The translations under genes and the position numbers were made by a program. From Clostridia bacterium (GTDB lineage Bacteria; Bacillota; Clostridia; Christensenellales; Aristaeellaceae): 8,106 nucleotides of DNA. Below are positions 5,349 to 8,106 of the stretch, one piece after another. The notes below the pieces were generated by a model. That model saw nothing but the letters and a program-made list of their open reading frames with translations, had not been told where the DNA came from and ran no database searches. Each line of letters begins with the position of its first letter. Position 1 is the first letter of the stretch. The stretch spans positions 1 to 8,106 of the forward strand of contig JAFWBZ010000219.1 of the NCBI GenBank assembly GCA_017537105.1. Direction: 5' to 3'.

Positions 5349-6686
5349 ATGAACGACAGAGAACGGCTCGGAACTCGATTGGGCTTTATCATGCTTTCGG
5401 CGGGCTGCGCCATAGGCTGCGGCAACGTCTGGAAGTTCCCCTGGATGTGCGGACAGTTTGGCGGCGGCGGCTTCGTGGTGGTGTACATACTGTGCCTGTT
5501 GCTGCTGGGCATGCCGGTGATGGTGATGGAGTTTGCCGCGGGGCGCGCGGCGCAGACCAGCCCGGTTCGCCTGTTCCAGAAGCTGGAGAAGCCCAGGGGC
5601 AAGTGGGGCTTCATGGGCTATGTATCGCTGCTGGGCAACATTGCGCTGATGGCCTTCTATTGCGTGGTGACGGGCTGGATCCTCTACTACTTCTACCGAT
5701 TTGCCACGGGCCGGGTGCAGGATCTGGGCTTCTTGCCGATGATCACCAATCCCTCGGTGAATGTGATCTTTTTGGAAGTCACCGTGGTGCTGGCCTTCCT
5801 GATCCTCAGCTTTGGCCTGCAGGGCGGCCTGGAGCGCGTGACCAAGTTCATGATGGTGGCGCTGTTGGTTCTGATGCTGGTGCTGGCGTGGCACAGCCTT
5901 ACCCTATCCGGCGCGAAGGCGGGTGTGCGCTTCTATCTGGTGCCCGACCTGTCCAAGATCGACGGCAGCGTCATCGTGGGCGCAATGAACCAGGCCTTCT
6001 TCACACTGTCCCTCGGCATGGGCAGCATGGCCATCTTCGGCAGCTATATCGACAAGAAGCATGCGCTGCTGGGCGAGGCGGTGAATGTCATCGCGCTGGA
6101 CACCTTCGTGGCGCTGGTCGCGGGACTGATCATGTTTCCGGCCTGCTTCTCCTATGGCGTGGAGGTCAATTCCGGCCCGAGTCTGCTGTTTGATACCATG
6201 GCCAGCGTATTTGCCAACATGACCGGCGGCCGCTGGTGGGGTGCGCTGTTCTTCCTGTTCATGGTGTTCGCGGCCATGTCCACGGTGTTGGCGGTGTGCG
6301 AGAACATATTGGCCATGGTGCGCGAGCTGACGGGCTGGAGTCGCCCGAAGGGCAGCCTGGTCTGCGGCATCGGCGTGTTCCTGCTGGGATTGACCACGGC
6401 GCTGGGCTACAGCGTGCTGCACTTCCAGCCCTTCGCCGAGGGGAGCGCCTGGCTGGATTTCTGGGATTTCATTGTCAGCACCAATGTGCTGCCTCTGGGC
6501 TCGCTGGTGTTCGCGCTGTTCTGCTGCAATCGCTTCGGCTGGGGCTGGGATAACTTCGTCGCCGAGGCGAATGCCGGCAGAGGCATGAAGGTGAAGCCGT
6601 GGATGAAGCCCCTATTCCAGTGGTTCGTGCCCGCGGCGATACTGTTCATCTACGTCTACGGCATGATCACGTTCAAGTGGCGGTAA
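5349..6686 (+). CDS. Sodium-dependent transporter, neurotransmitter:sodium symporter (NSS/SNF) family
   Basis: A 445-residue integral membrane carrier that should import an amino acid or related small solute together with sodium ions. The first membrane segment carries the family signature AGCAIGCGNVWKFPWMCGQFG (18-38), with the Gly-x-Ala and Gly-Asn residues that form sodium and substrate sites in LeuT-type carriers. The unwound sixth segment AFFTLSLGMGSMAIFGSY (216-233) and the Ser311-Thr312 pair (AAMSTVLA, second sodium site) are also present. I count about 11 hydrophobic segments, usual for bacterial members, which lack the twelfth helix of the animal proteins. The protein ends WFVPAAILFIYVYGMITFKWR. 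The substrate cannot be read; characterised bacterial relatives carry Leu, Tyr or Trp. The start ATG follows GGGTGA by six bases. The gene is a single transcription unit with its own promoter and terminator, separate from the ABC genes. Confidence 0.94.
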   Translation: MNDRERLGTRLGFIMLSAGCAIGCGNVWKFPWMCGQFGGGGFVVVYILCLLLLGMPVMVMEFAAGRAAQTSPVRLFQKLEKPRGKWGFMGYVSLLGNIALMAFYCVVTGWILYYFYRFATGRVQDLGFLPMITNPSVNVIFLEVTVVLAFLILSFGLQGGLERVTKFMMVALLVLMLVLAWHSLTLSGAKAGVRFYLVPDLSKIDGSVIVGAMNQAFFTLSLGMGSMAIFGSYIDKKHALLGEAVNVIALDTFVALVAGLIMFPACFSYGVEVNSGPSLLFDTMASVFANMTGGRWWGALFFLFMVFAAMSTVLAVCENILAMVRELTGWSRPKGSLVCGIGVFLLGLTTALGYSVLHFQPFAEGSAWLDFWDFIVSTNVLPLGSLVFALFCCNRFGWGWDNFVAEANAGRGMKVKPWMKPLFQWFVPAAILFIYVYGMITFKWR

Positions 6687-6705
6687 TGGCCGTGACTTGC
6701 AGAAG

Positions 6706-6746
6706 GGCCGCTCCTTCCGGGTGAACGGACATGGGGCGGCCGTTTT
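6706..6746 (+). terminator. Intrinsic terminator of the NSS transporter gene
   Basis: GGCCGCTCC (6706-6714) pairs with GGGGCGGCC (6733-6741) through nine positions including one G-T. A second four-pair hairpin (6716-6719 with 6726-6729) sits inside the loop. GTTTT (6742-6746) follows. It lies 20 bases after the transporter stop codon. An ATG at 6731 in the frame of the next gene falls inside this stem, which argues against that start. Confidence 0.82.
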
Positions 6747-6826
6747 GCAAGGACTGTTTGTACGAGCGGCGGATGCGTCCCGCGAGAATGCGCCGTTTTG
6801 TACGAGTCGTCAGGTTTTGTCCGGAA

Positions 6827-6834
6827 AAGGGGGA
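6827..6834 (+). promoter_or_regulatory. Shine-Dalgarno supporting a GTG start
   Basis: AAGGGGGA lies seven bases before GTG at 6842, where similarity to the acetyltransferase family begins. The earlier in-frame ATG at 6731 has no such site and would add an Arg-rich stretch. No convincing promoter was found between the terminator and here; a 10-base direct repeat TTTGTACGAG (6757-6766 and 6797-6806) is present. Confidence 0.75.
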
Positions 6835-6841
6835 TTGGACT

Positions 6842-7606
6842 GTGGAATACATCAGGGTCACCGGGGAGAATCTGGACAGCGAACACATCTGCTGTGCCAT
6901 CTCCAACAACAGGGACATTCAGGTGGCGTCAAAAAAGGCGTGGCTGGCGGAGCGCTTTGACGACGGCCTCGTCTTCCTGAAGAGCGTCGAGCGCGGGAAA
7001 TGCTTCATCGAGTACATCCCCGCCGAAAACGCGTGGAATCCGATAGACGCCGAGGGCTACATGTATATCGACTGCCTCTGGGTCTCCGGCTCGTTCAAGG
7101 GTCACGGCTATTCAAACGACCTGCTCGCCGCATGTATTTCCGACAGCAGGGAGAAGGGCAGACAGGGCCTGTGCATCCTTTCGTCCGCAAAGAAGAAGCC
7201 GTTTCTTGCCGATTCCCAGTATCTGCAATACAAGGGGTTCAAGGTCTGCGACGAAGCGGATAACGGCATTCAACTGTGGCATCTTCCCTTCTCCTCCGAT
7301 GCAAATGTGCCGCGGTTCAGGGATTGCGCGAGGCATCCCCGCGTCGACGGGATGGGGTATGTGCTCTACTACACGAATCAATGCCCCTTCAATGCGAAGT
7401 ATGTTCCCATTGTCGAAGAGACCGCCAGGGCGAACGGCATTCCATTCCAGGCGATCCGTCTGCAAAGCAAGGAGGAAGCCCGGAATGCGCCGACGCCGAT
7501 CACAACCTATGCGCTTTTTTACAACGGGGAATACCTCACCAACGAGCAGATGAATGACAAGAGGTTTTTAAAGCTGGCATCCAGGCAAGAAACTACGATG
7601 TCGTGA
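6842..7606 (+). CDS. GNAT-family N-acetyltransferase with C-terminal YoaP domain
   Basis: A 254-residue cytoplasmic protein with two domains, translated from GTG. Residues 1-148 form a GNAT acetyltransferase: the opening EYIRVTGENLDSEHICCAI is the family start, RGKCFIEYIPAENAW (51-65) is a central block, and LWVSGSFKGHGYSNDLL (79-95) contains the acetyl-CoA pyrophosphate loop as GHGYS (87-91). Residues from about 155 to 248 match the YoaP-type tail, named after a Bacillus subtilis protein. This tail reads like a thioredoxin/glutaredoxin fold: strand GYVLYYTNQ, CPFN at 181-184 where glutaredoxins have CPYC, a helix, NAPTPITTYALFYNGE (216-230) with a likely cis-Pro, then NDKRFLKL. Only the first cysteine of the CxxC is present. 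The acetylated substrate is unknown. It sits alone between the transporter terminator and the dinB fragment, 100 bases upstream of the latter. Confidence 0.88.
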   Translation: MEYIRVTGENLDSEHICCAISNNRDIQVASKKAWLAERFDDGLVFLKSVERGKCFIEYIPAENAWNPIDAEGYMYIDCLWVSGSFKGHGYSNDLLAACISDSREKGRQGLCILSSAKKKPFLADSQYLQYKGFKVCDEADNGIQLWHLPFSSDANVPRFRDCARHPRVDGMGYVLYYTNQCPFNAKYVPIVEETARANGIPFQAIRLQSKEEARNAPTPITTYALFYNGEYLTNEQMNDKRFLKLASRQETTMS

Positions 7607-7706
7607 GTCGCTGTTGATACAGACGCGGATGATCACAGCGAAGGAGTCTCTGTTTCTGATGTGACCGGAGCGCAGACAGATTTTGCCAGACAGGAGGTGA
7701 ACCGCC

Positions 7707-8106
7707 ATGGCAGACAGGGTTATCCTGCACGCGGATTGCAACAACTTCTTTGCCTCCTGCGAATGCCTGGAGCGCCCGGAGCTGAGGACCGTGCCCATGG
7801 CGGTGGCGGGGGACCCGGAGAACCGCGTGGGCGTGGTGGTGGCTAAGAATGAGCTGGCCAAGAAGTTCGGCATCAAGACCACGGACACCGTCTACGCGGC
7901 GAAAAAGAAGTGCCCGGGCATCGTCTGCGACGGATCCCTTCCCTGCCTGGTGGCCATATTTGCGTCGGCCCTGGCAGGCCTGCAGACCGTCCTTCTGGAT
8001 GAGAACGCATCGGAAGAGCTTCTCAGGGGACAGATCATGCAGACGGATATCGACATGCTCTGGTGCAGCGACGATGACCTTCTGGGAGAACTGGAAAGCG
8101 CCCTGA
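7707..8106 (+). CDS. Y-family DNA polymerase (DinB/Pol IV-like) N-terminus joined to unrelated sequence; 3' end outside the window
   Basis: AGGAGGTGA six bases before the ATG is an ideal ribosome binding site. Residues 1-73 are a Clostridia-type DinB N-terminus: VILHADCNNFFASCE holds the first catalytic Asp (D10) and the aromatic steric-gate position (F15). PELRTVPMAVAGDPENRVGVVVAKNELAKKFGIKT and then the YAAKKKCPGIV block follow. Members normally continue with a VPPH-like segment and reach the catalytic S/G-x-D-E near residue 105. Instead, from about residue 74 (base 7926) the chain reads CDGSLPCLVAIFASALAG and stays unrelated to DinB, with no catalytic Asp-Glu pair in the 133 residues visible. 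The frame is open to the window end. As written, the product could not be an active polymerase. It may be an assembly chimera or a real gene fusion by deletion. No SOS (LexA/DinR) box was seen in the 100-base spacer upstream. Confidence 0.72.
   Translation, partial: MADRVILHADCNNFFASCECLERPELRTVPMAVAGDPENRVGVVVAKNELAKKFGIKTTDTVYAAKKKCPGIVCDGSLPCLVAIFASALAGLQTVLLDENASEELLRGQIMQTDIDMLWCSDDDLLGELESAL
7926..8106 (+). other. Foreign segment in the dinB frame, resembling the N-terminal part of an adenylate-forming (AMP-binding) enzyme
   Basis: The last 60 codons are open in the dinB frame but do not continue that family. The pattern LPCLVAIFASALAG, then TVLLDENASEELLRGQI, then TDIDMLWCSDD resembles the early region of acyl-CoA synthetase-like AMP-binding proteins, where a helix ending A-x-x-A-G leads into a PLD-like strand, an EEL helix and an ADA-like strand. 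G/C at third codon positions drops from 65 of 73 codons before the junction to 43 of 60 after it, as expected if two genes are joined. This family assignment is a pattern-based inference of moderate strength. Confidence 0.45.

Noticed and set aside
5201..6193. Open frame of 330 codons on the + strand overlapping the NSS transporter
   Set aside because: It is an out-of-frame shadow. The translation is His/Arg/Gly-rich, has no ribosome binding site, and the overlapping frame has an unmistakable NSS signature.
6731..6841. N-terminal extension of the acetyltransferase from ATG 6731
   Set aside because: The ATG lies inside the transporter's terminator stem with no ribosome binding site. The extension is Arg-rich, and family similarity begins at GTG 6842, which has a good Shine-Dalgarno.
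7607..7706. SOS (LexA/DinR) operator or terminator upstream of the dinB fragment
   Set aside because: No CGAAC-N4-GTTCG-like site was found. A seven-pair hairpin (7608-7614 with 7635-7641) has a 20-base loop and no T tail.

Overview
The window reads as chromosomal DNA from a high-GC, low-temperature-independent Gram-positive lineage, most likely a Clostridia-type gut anaerobe (Oscillospirales/Christensenellales-like). The reasons are an RNase Y gene end, strong AGGAGG-type ribosome binding sites before nearly every gene, sigma-A-type promoters, and family variants (CutC, YoaP-domain acetyltransferase, Clostridia-style DinB) common in such genomes. The lineage call is inference from protein style; no 16S or other marker is present. 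The window begins and ends inside genes and looks like a contig or contig piece. All genes are on the + strand, and no RNA gene, CRISPR array or insertion sequence was found.

Layout: (1) positions 2-574 hold the C-terminal end of ribonuclease Y, closed by a strong intrinsic terminator (607-654). (2) About 300 bases of A+T-richer intergenic DNA follow, with one weak terminator-like hairpin and then two promoters, the second near-consensus with an extended -10. A leader of about 90 nt carries overlapping inverted repeats and a perfect hairpin just before the ribosome binding site. (3) The main unit, 1091-4985, is a polar-amino-acid-type ABC importer (substrate-binding protein, two permeases, ATPase) followed by cutC. 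Two strong stem-loops separate the binding-protein gene from the first permease gene. A long two-way terminator (5078-5152) closes the unit. (4) A sodium-coupled NSS/SNF-family transporter (5349-6686) has its own promoter, with an inverted repeat over its -35 box, and its own terminator (6706-6746). (5) A two-domain GNAT + YoaP protein starts at a GTG (6842-7606). (6) The N-terminus of a DinB/Y-family DNA polymerase (from 7707) runs into unrelated sequence near 7926 and stays open to the window end.

How the genes fit together: the centre of the window is solute uptake. The ABC importer and CutC are likely co-transcribed, which suggests CutC acts on, or in response to, the imported compound. 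The binding protein is odd in three ways: a signal peptidase I-type signal without a lipobox, eight cysteines in the mature chain, and loss of the usual aromatic substrate-clamp region. The NSS carrier next door is a second, sodium-driven amino-acid-type importer under separate control.

The two observations most worth checking are the ABC-importer/CutC linkage with its cysteine-rich binding protein, and the dinB fragment, whose reading frame changes family mid-gene. In the dinB fragment the second half resembles the N-terminal part of an adenylate-forming enzyme, so it is either an assembly chimera or a real deletion fusion. No wholly new system is demonstrated here.
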